NCBI GenBank assembly: GCA_020809705.1
Contig: CP085827.1
Location: 3,720,001-3,784,000 of the forward strand
DNA from: Calonectria ilicicola
Taxonomy: Eukaryota > Ascomycota > Sordariomycetes > Hypocreales > Nectriaceae
Direction of reading: 5' to 3'
Length of the DNA stretch: 64,000 nt
The position numbers were made by a program, and so were the translations under genes. Below the pieces are notes generated by a model. The model had not been told where the DNA came from. It saw only the letters and a list, made by a program, of their open reading frames with translations, and ran no database searches. Below are positions 35,291-47,415 of the stretch, piece by piece. The stretch's first letter is position 1. The number at the start of each line of letters is the position of its first letter.

Positions 35291-37119
35291 CTGCGCTCTT
35301 TGATCTCTTTGTGCCTCGTGTACCACTCTCGAGGGATTGTCCCTGGGAAATCGCGCTGTTGAACCCTCTGGTACATTCTCGTTCGTATACGCAGACACAT
35401 CGCTCTCGAACTGGTCACTATGACCGTAGCTTGTTGGGTTCGCCCTCCCGGTCCGTTTTTCCTTTGCAAGCCTCCCTTTGTGATTCAAAATATCATGGCT
35501 CTTCCCGTCGGAATCACTAGCACGTTGGTCCTCGTGCTTGTCTTTTTGCCACTTCTTCCAATTTTTAAGAGCCTGCCGTGCATTTAATCGAATGTCTGGA
35601 TTCTCTTCGAGCATACGCTTCAAGGTTTTGGGGATGCGTTTAGATTGGGCAAGTGATTTGATTCGAGAGTAGTCCACTTCTGCTAAATAATCGTTTTTTA
35701 TTTTCTTGGTTAGATCTTCATATTCCTCATAACTCATACGGCCGAGTCTGTGTAACTTCTTCTGCAAGTCGTGACACTCCAAATGCATTCCTTTTCCATG
35801 GCGGTAAAGACCAAGAACTTCAAGAATAATTATTCCAAACGAGTAGACGTCGGACCGAGTGGAGTATTCGTCATAACGGGGTATCTCGGGGGCTTGATAT
35901 GCAGGCTCAGCGGCGATATCTTTTATGCCGCCAATGGCAAAATCACCAATGTAAAATATCCGCTCTTGACCCGGTATCTGGGTATAAAGAATACTTGTAG
36001 GCTTGATGTTGCCGTGAGCTATACCGTTCTTGTGCATATATTCCAAGCCCGATAACACTTGAGTTATAAGCTCCATGATCCAATCAGTAAAGGTCGCCCT
36101 TTTTGGATAATGGTTATTGTCAGCAGGGAGGAGGTCTGCAACGCATCCATTGGGTTTGACATGGAAAATTTGCAGGCCACCTCCCGAGGTGCACTCTTGG
36201 TAATGCTCAATCTGAATTATGTTAGGCTGATATGTAGAGTTAGTTCAAAATCCACCATTAAAGCATAATTTCTCTTTTCTTTTGGAGGACTTACATGGTT
36301 GAGGGATGCTAGCTTTTTTGATTCAGCTTCATAGTTGAGTTTCCATCCCTCTGATTTATCATCAAGGGGGATTATCTTTTTAACTGCCAAGACAACTGCA
36401 GTATGTAGATTAACTGCTTCGGGAGCTGTGCCGAACGATCCTTGGTCTATGTCTTGATACATATAGTACTGTCTCGTACCATTCAGGGGAAGTTTTGGTG
36501 GGTATTCACTCCATTCTTTGCAAATCTCCTGTGCAATCTTCAGATAGTCAACTGTGTTTCTACCTTTGGATGGAGTCTGCACAATTCTCGCAAGTGTTTC
36601 CCTCATATTTGAAGTGGGCTCGTTTTCTCCAAGATTCCATCGAAATTCAAACCGCGTATCCTTTCCGAAGTCAATACCAATTTCTAACTCTTTTCCAGCG
36701 ACAGGAATGACACGGAATCGATGTTCGCCTTGAAAACTGTACTTGTACATGTACTCATCGTTTGAATCGTAAATAAAGAGTGTGGAATTCTTTTTATCAC
36801 TGAGATCTTTGAAAACAAGCTCGCCAGTCGGAGCAAGGTAAAGTCGGCATTGATGCCTAGAAGTTTTTAAGATTAAGCTTGATTTACCGAAAGTAATAGA
36901 GAATACATACTTTGAAAATTGGTTGCCCTTAAGAATAACATCATTTGAGCCTTCATCCCTTCCAATAGAAAGAAAACCTTCAGAGGCTTTAGTCTTGTGT
37001 CCAGAATTGAAACTGCAACACTGAACGCCATTTATAGTATCCTGATGGCGTTTTTGCTCCTTAATAATATCACGGGATGACGTATCCCCCGGCATCAAAT
37101 AAAATAGCGTTTTCGACAT
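35006..37119 (-). CDS. FHA-domain pseudokinase with repetitive C-terminal tail
   Basis: Three exons, complement(35006..36226, 36295..36856, 36911..37119), 663 aa. The first intron is 54 nt and in frame; removing it makes a proper FHA core, SIGRDEGSNDVILKGNQFSKHQCRLYLAPTGELVFKDLS. The second join gives SLNH/PNIIQIEHYQE. FHA about 25-125; kinase-like domain about 215-470 with the VAIK-type Lys (VVLAVKKI), AYQAPE and DVYSFGIIILEVL. The catalytic loop reads HGNIKPTSI in place of HRDxKxxN, so the catalytic Asp is lost and the metal-binding Asn is replaced; DFG reads DFA. Hence catalysis is unlikely and a scaffold role is inferred. Tail about 470-663 is basic/acidic and ends in the 26-residue repeats. 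Start is the ATG of MSKTLFYLM. Confidence 0.85.
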
Positions 37120-38111
37120 GGCGATGAGTTGCAGATTCAAAATGCAGAGTAGTAATAGTACAGAAAGTATTGTAGAATAGAGATGTCATGACCCGGGTGA
37201 AAGAAACCAGAAGAGACACCGGTATTTATTGGTGGTTGAAAGCTGAGAGCAAACAGAAAACGTCATTTTCCCTCCAATTTCAATAGCACCAACGAGTGTG
37301 ATGAAATATCACCAATTACTCGGCGTTTAAAGAATACTGAATAGGCCAACAAGTTATAAATCACGCTTGTTGCTTTATTTATTAATATGCAGTGGCCAAG
37401 GCCAAAAATACTACCAATGAAAGAGTATGATGAAAGCATCGTGTTCGAAATCGCAAAAAAATCCATTCTTCGTTCCGTGTATTATGTTGTAAAGTTTGGG
37501 TCCTCCTAACATTATATTTTTGTGACTGAGTGCTATTTCGATCCAAGCTTTTAAACTCCCATGTTCACAATCACCAAAAAACTTCACTCATTAATTTTCT
37601 ATGTAGTGGGGAAATTTGCAAACGTCATTCATCACTCCCAAGCCCTTATGAATAGCTTTCAGAGATTGTTGGGATCTTTGGGCAGTGATTCATTCGGTCA
37701 TCACATCGGGAATGATTTTATTGGCCATTTATGCTTGGACCTAGAAGCGTTTTGTTGGTGACGTAGTTGGCAGCTTGCCTTGTTGGTTGCGCTCGCAGCT
37801 TTCGTTAGCCATGGCCAGCCAGTAAACTAGCTGGGCTGGTCATTCGCTCCACTTTCAGCATTGGGCTCGAAGAGCGCTTAGAATAAGATGATGAAAGGTT
37901 GGGACCTGGGCGGTTGCTAAAGGAAGGGCGGCTAACAAAATGCCCCCCTCTTCGAAGTTGATCACAAAGTGTTCATGACCAACACTTCCCTTCGTTTCCG
38001 CAATTTCCAATTCCTTCCAGATTTCATCGTCACCCTGACGTCCGCTTTTTGCACCGTCTCTACAATTCCAACAGTTTTCCTACCCCTCTTACAACCCCCT
38101 ATCCAGCAAAC
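37120..38111. other. Intergenic with two divergent promoters
   Basis: No gene. AT-rich from 37250 to 37650, more GC-rich towards 38111. Confidence 0.45.
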
Positions 38112-39666
38112 ATGAGCGATAAGGCCTCCGATGTTCCTTCCCAAACGGTCCCATTCGGCGCCAATCAAGATGCTCTCGTTCAATTCTATATCGAGGAAAT
38201 GACTGAAAGAGTAGAGCCGGCTGAGGGCATGTCACAATATGCCCCAACTCTTAGCCCCCCCCTTGCCATCTCTGAGACTAGTTTGGGTAGGGGTAGAGAT
38301 CGAGATCTCATCATTCGGAAACCTTCTGGAATTTCGCGTCTACCTTCTCGTGAGAGGCGTCGTCGAGAGCAATCCGAAGAAAGAAGGAAAGATAAGAAAC
38401 GCAAATGGCTAGAGGTATGTCTAGTATAGAGCAGAAAACACTTTCTCAAACACCTAATATTAATCCAATTAGGAGATGCGACGTCCACTATTTTACTGGC
38501 CGCCCTTGACTCGTGAACCCTCCTTAGAACCCTCTCTTCCAGCAGGGGATGACTCAAGCAATTCATCAAGCATCCGTAGCAAATCAAGGGTTGTTGAAAT
38601 AACTAGTTGCACAAGCAGTGGGTTACAAAGGGAACGAACGAATGATTTTCGTGGTCGTACTCGCCCTAATGTGGCGCATAATAAACCTCCTCCTGTTAAA
38701 AACAGTGAAATGAGCCCAGAGAGGGCCTCAGACTGGAACCACAGTGCTGAGTTTCATTTTCTTAGAAAGAAAGCCCTCGAAGCTGCCAGGTTTCGACCAG
38801 AGAGACGGAATTCCAATGACACATTTGACATCAACGCATTCTCTGATGAAGCAGAGAATAAGAAAGAGACCAAATATGTGCTGCCATCTAACAATACTAT
38901 TCCCACAAATTTCCCTCCACATCGCATCGTTGACGGTATAACAGAGCTTAGCTCATATCTCGCTTCTTCTAGCTATATTGTGTCATTGGGTGGGCCGCCT
39001 TTGCCTGATCTCAAGTACGGGATCATCATTGTGCCAACTGGTGAGGAGGACCTTCTTTTCACGGAATACGGCAACCGTGCCACCTTCTCAGCTGATCTTA
39101 AAAACGAGGTGCATGCCAAAAGCAATGCCATTCAACTTGAGAATGAGACTCCAATGCCATTTCCACTAAAGAAGCAGCGCCACATTTCAGAAAAAGATGA
39201 AAGCTTTCCTGAAGGTGCACGAGGTTATAGCCCGAGTTTTAATGGCGAACTACGCCTCGCTGAACGAAACCTCGATCCTCAGCCAACCGACAATGTCAAG
39301 CTTCACCACGATGTTCAAGCCCCAGAACCGGAGCTTAAAGCACCCATCAATAAGACCACCAGTCGCAAGGTTTGCAACGCTCTCGAGCTCTTGCTTAAGG
39401 TGGAAGAGAAGAGTTATGAATGTCAAGACCAAATCTCCGAGTCGTCCATATCTAGTACGAAGTTTAAGAGCTCAGAAAAACCTCCTGGTTCGCGCCGCGA
39501 TTTTCTTCTTGAAGTCGCGAGAGCAATTACGAACCTTGCCAACGGAAAATTGGATGAGAATCCGGGGATCGATCCATCGATATGGGAAACAACGCAGGCC
39601 GAACTCGGATTTCAAGACGAGGAGAAGGAGAATGTACATGTATTAGACAGTTCTCAGTTGGGTTAG
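38112..39666 (+). CDS. Uncharacterised basic, mostly disordered protein
   Basis: Exons 38112..38414 and 38473..39666, 498 aa; the intron has GTATGT/TAG and the join gives RKWLE/EMRRPLFYWPP. No family recognised. Residues about 80-102 are strongly basic (SRERRRREQSEERRKDKKRK), a likely nuclear-localisation or nucleic-acid-binding patch. One more ordered hydrophobic block at about 275-310 (YIVSLGGPPLPDLKYGIIIVPTGEEDLLFTEYGN) may be a small fold. The rest is Ser/Glu/Pro-rich. The C-terminal part carries ARAITNLANGKLDENP. Its own promoter; no obvious functional partner. Confidence 0.75.
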
Positions 39667-40079
39667 GTGGTGGTCGAGTTAGGTGGAGTCCTTGCTGATC
39701 AATTGGCACCAGGTTTGGAAATCCAGTGTGCCGACCAACCAACCACACGTGGAACTTGGGTTGGTAGCGGCGCCGTCCATTGGTTCCTTGCAGCAAATGC
39801 AATGTCTCGAATGCACCGCGCCACCTCCTTGTCAGAGAAAAAAACAACAAAAAAAAATTAAATAATAAAAAAGTAATCTCACCTTGCTGCTGGTTTTTTT
39901 GAGTTCCCTTTTTTTGGTCCCTATTTTTAGCAGCCCGGCATGTGTGCATGGGTATGAGGGCGGCGCTCCAACTAATTTCCCAATCCTGGCTGATGTCACT
40001 TTGTCCTTTTCCACGCTGCTACCGCCAAAAAGCAACCCCGTAGATCTATCCCATCTCGACCGCATAATCGCCCGCCATC
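39667..40079. promoter_or_regulatory. Promoter of the second MFS gene
   Basis: About 410 bp, with an A-rich and then T-rich tract at 39836-39920. No motif recognised. Confidence 0.4.
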
Positions 40080-41905
40080 ATGGCGATACTGGACCCGGCC
40101 CGCAAGGCCTCCGCCGACGTCGAGAGGTTCGCCCACCATGAAGACGACGACGACGCCGACAGCTCCGATAGCGAGGGCGCGCGCTTCCTGCCCGCCGACA
40201 GCCCCGGCGCCGCTCCCGCAGTCGCCCCCGGCGCGTCCGACGGCAACGTCCCCAGCAAGGCCACCCAGCGCTGGGTCGTTGTCATGTGCGTCCAGTTCCT
40301 CTTCATGATCGAGTTCAGTCAGTTTATTATGGAGCCACCCCTGCAGATGATCATGGAGGACTTTGTCTGCCACAAGCAGCACCCCGACCACCGCATGGGA
40401 GTCGTCCAAACCCAGGACGCCCGCTGTAAAGCATCCGACGTCCAGGGCACTCTCGCCATGGCCAGGTCGTGGCTCATGTTCGCCACAATGCTCGTTCGTA
40501 GGTAACTCCCCGGGTCTTGTAGCTGATGCATATTGATTGATTGCCCTGCGTAGCCTTGATTGTCCAAGTTCCCTATGGCATCATGGCAGACAATCACGGC
40601 CGTCGCCCCGTGCTGTTTATGAGTCTGCTGGGTATTGTGCTTGCTACCATTTGGCATGTCACCGTCTGTATGTTCCTCTTCCCGTCATAATCCGCTCCGC
40701 TTCCCTGTGTACATAGCGTGTCTAATGCCTTGCTTGCTCGTGCAATAGTGCGTCACCCAGATACATTCACCATCTACCATCTTCTCTACAGCTCCATCCC
40801 ACTCCTAATTGGTGGCGGTGGCTCCGTTGTCAGCGCCATGGTCTGGACCATCCTCACTGACGCTGTTCCTGCTGAGAAACGAACGTCCATCTTTTACCTT
40901 TTGCATGCCATGATGCTTGTCCTCAGCGCAGTTTTCCGTCCTATTGCCGGATGGTTGATGAGCATGGACCCGTGGCTGCCAATGTGGCTCGGTTTAGGTG
41001 CCCTCATTCTCAGCATGCTGTCAACACTCCTCATCCCGGAGACGCTGTATTTCCGCAAATTAGATCCCGGTGCACGAAGCCCCGAGGAAGAAGAACGTAG
41101 AAGACAGTCGATGGATGCCAAGCCATCATGGACAAAACAGACCCCTCTGGAGAAGGCGTGGGACAATGTGAAGGCTGACCTTTCCAAGACTTGGGATTTC
41201 ATGTTGGGCCTGAACCACCTCTGGCACATAATTGCCGGATACTGCCTATGCTTTCCCATTTACGTCGCCTTTGAAATGAATCTTCTCCAGTACGTGACGA
41301 AGCGATTTGGCTGGGATTGGTCCACGGTAAGCATCCCTCCTCTCAATCGCTGCCCTCCTCATTCTAACCGTCCGACTTAGGCAGCGTATTTCACCACCAT
41401 TTCCAAGGTTACATCCGTAATCGTCCTGCTCGGCCTCTTACCACTCGCCTCATCAATCATCACTAAACGCTATGGCTTGGGATCCTTGAGTAGGGACTTG
41501 TGCTTGGCCCGTGTTTCTGTGCTCTTCCTCGTCGGCGGCAATGTCATCACCGCCATCGCATCAGCTCCTTGGCTGCTTGTAGTGGCCCTCATCGTGCTCA
41601 GTTTCGGCAATGGCTTTTGGCCTCAAGTCCGTGCCATATTCTCTGGAGTTGTGGAGCAACAGAACCTGGCAACCATGAACACGATCATCGCAACCGCCGA
41701 AACACTGACTGGCTTGGTCACTGTCCCAACACTGGGGTGGTTGCTGAGCAAGGGCATTGAACTCGAAGGGTTCTGGATGGGCTTGCCCTATGTCATGACA
41801 TCCATTTGGGTGATACTGGCTGCTGTGTTGATGTTCAAGTTCAGGCTGCCTCAAGGAGTTGAGACAGACGGCCGCTACGAATTATTAGATCGACACACAG
41901 ATTAA
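40080..41905 (+). CDS. MFS transporter
   Basis: Four exons, 40080..40497, 40554..40667, 40749..41326, 41381..41905, 544 aa. Joins give FATMLV/PLIVQVPYGIMADNHGRRP, IWHVTV/LRHPDTFTIYH and DWST/AAYFTTISKV. A long acidic and Ala/Pro-rich cytosolic N-terminus (about 1-60) precedes 12 hydrophobic segments. GIMADNHGRRP between helices 2 and 3 is the MFS signature loop, and a cytosolic central loop lies at about 300-350 (RKLDPGARSPEEEERRRQ). The first extracellular loop is long and has two Cys (FVCHKQHPDHR...DARCK). Substrate unknown; a role as exporter for the isocyanide pathway 6 kb away is possible but unsupported. Confidence 0.83.
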
Positions 41906-42664
41906 CGAGGGCATAATTTTAAAAACAAGGCGCAACCACATAGAAGGATATCGGCAGGTAGGGTTTAGAAGCATGGTTACATGGCACATTTTTTTTTATA
42001 AGAATCGCTAGAGAGAAATTTTATCTGAGTTCAAAATCCGGCCATACAAATTGGAAGGCATCCAGTAGTAGCCCAGAGTGCCTCGTCCTTGTTTCGCCTT
42101 GCCCGATGGGCTTCCAAAACAACCCACACCATCTTCAATTCATCGACCAACCCTAGTACATTTCGTCAATCGGAATCAGGACTGGCATGCTAATAAAACT
42201 CATGTCGATTCAGAGATTATCGCGGAAATTCTGACAAACAAAAGCGATATTGTCCTCCGGGTACAAAGACTAGCTAATTTCCTGTATTTTAAACTGCTTA
42301 CATCCTGTTGGGAAATATCAGACAGCAAAAACATTAATTCTCGCCTAGTGGGTTTGTCTTGCATGGCTCATCGACTAGGCATCCAGACTACCAACGTCTC
42401 AATCCCAATATCCATACTTGCAAATACAATCCCGTATTCCATTTTTTTACCATTTTCTTATTTCTACTCTTAATTACTGGGGAGAAACTTCCGCAACTCT
42501 CCATCGGCTTTTTCTCAATCCGCCATGTAAAATTAAAATGCAGCTGCCAACAAAGATTCCCGATGTGCGTTCTTTGGATTCAATTTTCAACTGTAGTAAA
42601 ACAATGGGTGGATAATTTGATGATCTGAATACCTTTCATCTTTGAACGATTTCGATGGTCAATA
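41906..42664. other. Intergenic, convergent 3' ends
   Basis: No gene recognised; short reading frames only. Confidence 0.45.
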
Positions 42665-44527
42665 TCACTGGAACGAAATCTTCCGAAGCTTACCCTCCAT
42701 CGTTACCATAGCATGATATGTCTTACACTGAGCAGTGCACCCATCTGCCCTCAGGCTACAGGCTTTATTCGCCTTCGAACCATGACTCCTGACTTCCTCA
42801 ATTGAGAACCAGGTATCTAAAGAACCATACGTAAGAAATTCCATGAATTTTGAGTAGTAGGTGTCTTTCACGAAATTAATCAGCTTTTTTACTTGGGTTA
42901 AATCATCCAAGCGAGTGGTCAAGACACAAAACGACGGGGGACGCCATGTGACCTCCGGTATGCTGTTGGGGCAAGTCTTAGGTTTCTCCGTTGTAGGCAT
43001 CAATCGAGGTCGCTTGCGACCAACCTCTTCACTCGCACAGCTTTCAGTAGAGCGACGCAGAGATACGAGCAGGGCTCTCTCGATTTCTAGCGTTTTCGAC
43101 AAGGTCTCTTGTTGAGTCTTGTATTGGTCAATCGTGGCTTCCATGGTCTTGATGCGAACACCAAGACATTCGTTGTCACCACGTAGCTGAGCAACCATTC
43201 TGCGGCTGGACTCGAGATCGTTTTGGCTTTGTTCTAGAGTTGCAAGAGCCTTCATTTCCGAAGATTTGTATTTGTGAGCGTCATCCAGGGCATCTTGTTC
43301 AAGTCGTTTAATCGCTCGAAGCTCATTTCGAGTCTTTTCGAGGTCCAATTCCAGATTGTCGACTTTGCGTTTCGATGAATCGCTGTCCATCCTAGTTTGT
43401 AGACCGTCGTTGAAACGACTCTGAATTGCATTAATGAGCGATTCCTGAGTTTGAGCAGCGGCCAGGTGTGCCTTGAGTTCAAGACGTATTCGATGCGATT
43501 CATTGAGGTTTTCCTGGACAGCTTTAAGTTTCTCACCCTGATCGCAGATGATACGCTTTTGTTCAGCACCATCGCCGGTCGCTTTGCTCAGCTGAGCCTC
43601 GAGGACATCCGCACGAGCAGCGACATCCTCATACAATCGCCGGACTTCGTCATGGCACCCAATAGCACGAGATAGTTGGTCTGCAATGTCCTTCTTCTCT
43701 TGCTCGATGCCATAAATGCGCTGGCTATAGCCTTCTGAACGGGCTTCGGTGTCGTCTCTGAGTCTTTCATGGGAGGCGAGACTGTCAGCAAGCTGTGCTT
43801 CGAGCCCAGCAACTTTTTCAACATGTTTCATCTTGTCCGTGAGCAACTTGTTCTCCACCTCTGCTAAACGAGTTTGAAGCATCTCGATTTCTTCTGTGGT
43901 TTTGTTGGCTGACGTGGCTGGCCTGTTACGTGGATCTTGTAGAGTCGTCGCCGCAGGCGCTTCAAGCTGCTGTTGATGGAGCTGTCCCACATCTCCATTC
44001 TCGTCTTTCACTGTGCTGGCTTGGGACACATTGTCCCTCCCATCTTCTTCGCGGATCTTTCCAGCCCACCATCGAAACGACGCTGAGTATTGATCGCCGC
44101 TGTCAATGACAACCTGGTTTGGCCAAGGGAACGCTGCTGATGCAGTCTTCTGAGCTGTTCGCGGTTAGAATATCCGAGCAGCAAGCAATGGGCGATATAA
44201 TCCAAGAAGCTAACCGTAAATATCCCACATCTTCCAATCTACCAACCATTGAAAGTAGCCTTCCTGGCAATCGCGCCATCCAAAGTTGAGCAAATCTCTT
44301 GTAACAGCCTCCTCGCACTGGACACGGGTGGATTCCTTCTCCGAATGAAATGCCGCGGGGCAGGGAGATCCGGGCATTCGTGAGAAGAAGTTCTCAAGAT
44401 AGGCCCGTCTGAGGGAGGGATTCGGATTCGGACCGACCCATGGCATCTGCCAATGAGCCGTTGAGGTGAGCTGGGAAGCGTTGCCCTGAGGAGGCCAGAT
44501 TGCGAGCTGGGTGTTCTGAAACGACAT
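42665..44527 (-). CDS. Coiled-coil protein of unknown function
   Basis: Exons complement(42665..44154, 44215..44527), 600 aa; the intron has donor GTTAGC and acceptor CAG, and the join gives DIYG/AQKTASAAFPWPN with Ala encoded across it. The N-terminal 170 residues are Trp-rich and globular (WPPQGNASQ, HWQMPWVGPNPNPSLRRAYLENFFSRMPGSPC, FRWWAGKIREED). Residues about 200-480 are a long heptad coiled coil. The C-terminal 110 residues are globular again (PEVTWRPPSFCVLTTRLDDLTQVKKLINFVKDTYYSKFMEFL) with several Cys. No family recognised. Start at the ATG of MSFQNTQLAIWPP. Confidence 0.78.
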
Positions 44528-45009
44528 GGTGCCGTCGATGTTTCTTGGAGTTAGCTTGGGGGCATTCGCAGCTATGAAGATGAATAAGGGAGCTTCTGCT
44601 GCGGAGGCTGAGCAAACATGCTGTGCCCAGCAAGTGCTCGGCAGCTGCAGTGCTGGCTGCCAGCTGGTGCACGCCTGCCACTGCGCTCTATGGCTGAAAA
44701 ATACCTGGGTAGGTGCAGAAACGGCAGCGTGGGAAGGGAGAGAAACTGAAGCAGAGTCACAAATAAAGCAACAACTCGACAATTCTGGTCTTGGGGTTCG
44801 TGGCGCAGAATACAGACAATAACGGAGCATGCTACATGTCGCTTTGCACAAATCAAATGGCACATCATAAACACACGTTATGGCTCAATTTCCTAACCTG
44901 ATACGTAGTGAGCCTGTTCATAATCCGTGAATCACCTGTCCATTCATGGTTGCTGATTTTGGTCCGTTGCCCGTCCTTGCCCAGTGCCCCCCTCCCCTCT
45001 TCTGCCACT
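44528..45009. promoter_or_regulatory. Upstream region of the coiled-coil gene
   Basis: No further gene supported; overlapping frames on both strands at 44520-44870 lack domain signal. Confidence 0.4.
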
Positions 45010-45486
45010 TTAAAGACAGATGCCCGAGCAATCCGCACCTCCGTTCTTGGGATCGCAGTCATCGTTGGGCGCGTCGTAGCAATATTTGCCTTTGGGGCAT
45101 TTGATGCCAGCAATGCCACCGCACATGGGCGTGTTGTTGGGAATACAGATGCCGGGTGCGTCGCACGCCATTCCACAGCTGCCTTGGAGGAGCATGCGAG
45201 GGTCGTCTTTGCAGGTGGAACCCTTCTTGCAATTCACCGGAGTGACACGAAAGCCACCGCAGCTAGGATATGCCTTCTTGTAGTAGCAAGTTCCCTTGCA
45301 CTTGTTGAGGTCGGTGCACTTGGGGCTGTTGGCGACACACTTTTGGTCATCTCGGCAGGGTGCAATCTTCAGTCCACAAGGAACTCCAGAACTGGGCCCA
45401 AGAGTGTCGGGAGGTGTGGAATATGCGGCGGCGGAAACGCCAGTCAGGGTCAGAGCAACCACGGTAATGAAGTTCTTGAGAAGCAT
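45010..45486 (-). CDS. Small secreted cysteine-rich protein, three six-Cys modules
   Basis: Single exon, 158 aa. N-terminal signal peptide MLLKNFITVVALTLTGVSAAA with likely cleavage after the Ala run. The mature part has 18 Cys in three modules of six, each starting CG and ending C-x2/3-GxC or similar: CGLKIAPC...CKGTC, CGGFRVTPVNC...CDAPGIC and CGGIAGIKCPKGKYC...CSGIC. The last module carries the DDCDPKNGGADCSGIC ending common in fungal secreted proteins of unknown role. All Cys are probably disulfide-bonded. Apoplastic effector or cell-wall role is inferred only. A GTCAA repeat sits in the leader. Confidence 0.88.
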   Translation of the reverse strand: MLLKNFITVVALTLTGVSAAAYSTPPDTLGPSSGVPCGLKIAPCRDDQKCVANSPKCTDLNKCKGTCYYKKAYPSCGGFRVTPVNCKKGSTCKDDPRMLLQGSCGMACDAPGICIPNNTPMCGGIAGIKCPKGKYCYDAPNDDCDPKNGGADCSGICL

Positions 45487-46566
45487 TGTGCGTTGTGGGA
45501 CGAGTCAAGTCAAGTCAAGTCAATGAGTATCAATGATGATGATGTTTTGGTGAGCACAGGCTAGACCACTGGGAAACGCCAGTTACTTATACCACGGCGC
45601 GGACGTGCGAGCCATAATCCCCATTCCAATTACAGTCTACATTCAGCCCATTTACACAGTCATCTCGCACAGAAGTTCCCGCCAAAATCTTTCCACCACC
45701 AAAGTCCGTGGGCTGAAACCAGCTGAGACGCCGGGGCGCTGGGGCGCAGAGGGCATGCCAGTTCGTTAGCTTGTTTATAACCTTAACTTGAAGCTAATTG
45801 GACGTCGTCTAGCGGAATGCACTGCGCCAACTCTATTCCCCATCCCGTAAGCTGACGCTCTAATTGCCCCGAAGGCCATCGCGAAGTGCTTTTTAAATTA
45901 CAGCTCCCCAGGCTGACAAAAGAAATGGCACACCACGGCAGACTTCTGTCAAGGGGTCTATGGACGAACAAATTAAAAAAAGCAAGATCAATATACCTGA
46001 GATGAAATCAATATCAGGATAACTTGACATGATTCATACATGATCATCCGTTATTTTACTCTAATTTTTCTTGCAGACACATTAGCAGAGAAATTCACCC
46101 GGTGTGCCATTATTCTGTCAGCAGCGAGTTCCCCTTGCGTGGCGCATCTCCCCGCCATTCCAACTGAAATGATCAACACCCACGCCCAATCACGCCCACG
46201 CACTAACGAGAGCTTTTGATAATGTGGCTTCCCCTTTACGAGACCGAAAATAGATCTGCCGGAGCTTGCAAGACGGCACTGGGTTCCCCGTGCTGCCGAG
46301 TCAACCGCACGTGGTCCAACTGCCTTTTGCTACCTTGGGCATTCGATGCGACGTGGATCGGCCGATCGCCCGGCTGCTCCAACGTTATCCGCCTTGTTCA
46401 CGGCGTTGCATGATCATCACATGGGTGGGAACAGGGACACAAGCTGATGATGCTGGAATTTAATTACGACATGTCGAAGTAGCTCAACAGGCAGCAGTTT
46501 GTTTGCACTGTATACGGTATACAGTATACTGTCGCCATGTCTCACAACATGAGGGGGATGACAGCG
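45487..46566. other. Intergenic, promoter of the secreted-protein gene
   Basis: No gene. (GTCAA)4 at 45504-45523 lies about 18 bp before the start codon. AT-rich at 45960-46090. Confidence 0.45.
45504..45523. repeat. (GTCAA)4 pentanucleotide repeat
   Basis: Four exact GTCAA copies in the likely 5' leader of the cysteine-rich protein gene. Confidence 0.9.
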
Positions 46567-47415
46567 CTACTTCCTGCGGCCTCGACCAGTGAAGCCCCAA
46601 CCGATCTGGCTCGCCACTTTGGCATCAACGCCCAATTCGTTAGCAGGAGCAAATACGAGACCCGGGTTCTTTTTGAATCATCTTGGGCACATGATGACAT
46701 CACGGCCCTTTTGAAGTAGCTCCTCTGCTGGAGTCCCTGTGCTGATGCCCCCCATAGCGGAGACCATCTTCCCCTGAACCGCCTCCAGGATCTCCAATGC
46801 AAGGCCCGCCTGGTACCCAGAGCCAGATTTGATGCTGGTCGACTGCTGCGGGTGGATAGCACCCGAGCTGACGTCGAGTAAGTCAACACCGCGCTCCGCA
46901 AGCAGCAGCGCCAGCTTGCAGGAACCCTTGACGGTCCAGCTTTCGGGGAATTCATTCTTTCTATTGTCGAACCAATCCATTGCGCTAAGTCTGACAAACA
47001 GTGGCATCTCTTCGGGCATCACTCCCCGGAGAAGCTCGGCGATCTCAAGGACCAATCGAGCTCGGTTATCACAGCTTCCACCGTACTTGTCCGTGCGCTT
47101 CTTGCTAGTAGGGCTGAGGAATTGGTGGGTCAACCATGAGCAGCGTGGATCTCTACCACATCAAATCTAGCCCTGACGGCCCTCGTTGTCACGTCCGCAA
47201 AAGCAATCTTGGACACCTCGATCTGCTCCAGTGTCATCTCCTTAGGTAGAGAGTACACATCACTAACGGGAATAGCAGAGGGGCCATACACCTCATCAAG
47301 CCAACCGCCAACTCCCTTAGGAGTGGTCGCATTCATGTTGATGAACGGGGGAGAAGTGCTCACATTTCTCCCAGCATGGCTTAAATGAGTATCAATTTTC
47401 TGGTTCTGGCTGTAT
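46567..47415 (-). pseudogene. Old-yellow-enzyme family NADH:flavin oxidoreductase, C-terminal part, broken
   Basis: Minus-strand reading gives HAGRNVST, GGWLDEVYGPSAIPVSDVYSLPKEMTLEQI, DVVEIHAAHG, LTHQFLSPTSKKRTDKYGGS, LFVRLSAMDWF, VDLLDVSSGAIHP, FKKNPGLVFAPANELGV and IGWGFTGRGRK, all family landmarks (YqjM/NamA type). The N-terminal flavin-binding half is missing. A deletion after IHAAHG (near 47151) shifts the frame, and TGA at 46678-46680 replaces the Trp expected before FxKNPGLV. Not functional as it stands. Confidence 0.85.

Noticed and set aside
34879..35469. 196-codon frame through the tandem repeat
   Set aside because: As a separate gene it lacks any non-repeat domain; the overlapping kinase frame explains the DNA. 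Kept only as an observation about the repeat.
40080..41905. MFS gene as a certain member of the isocyanide cluster
   Set aside because: Separated by the FHA-pseudokinase and an unknown gene, with no shared motif seen.
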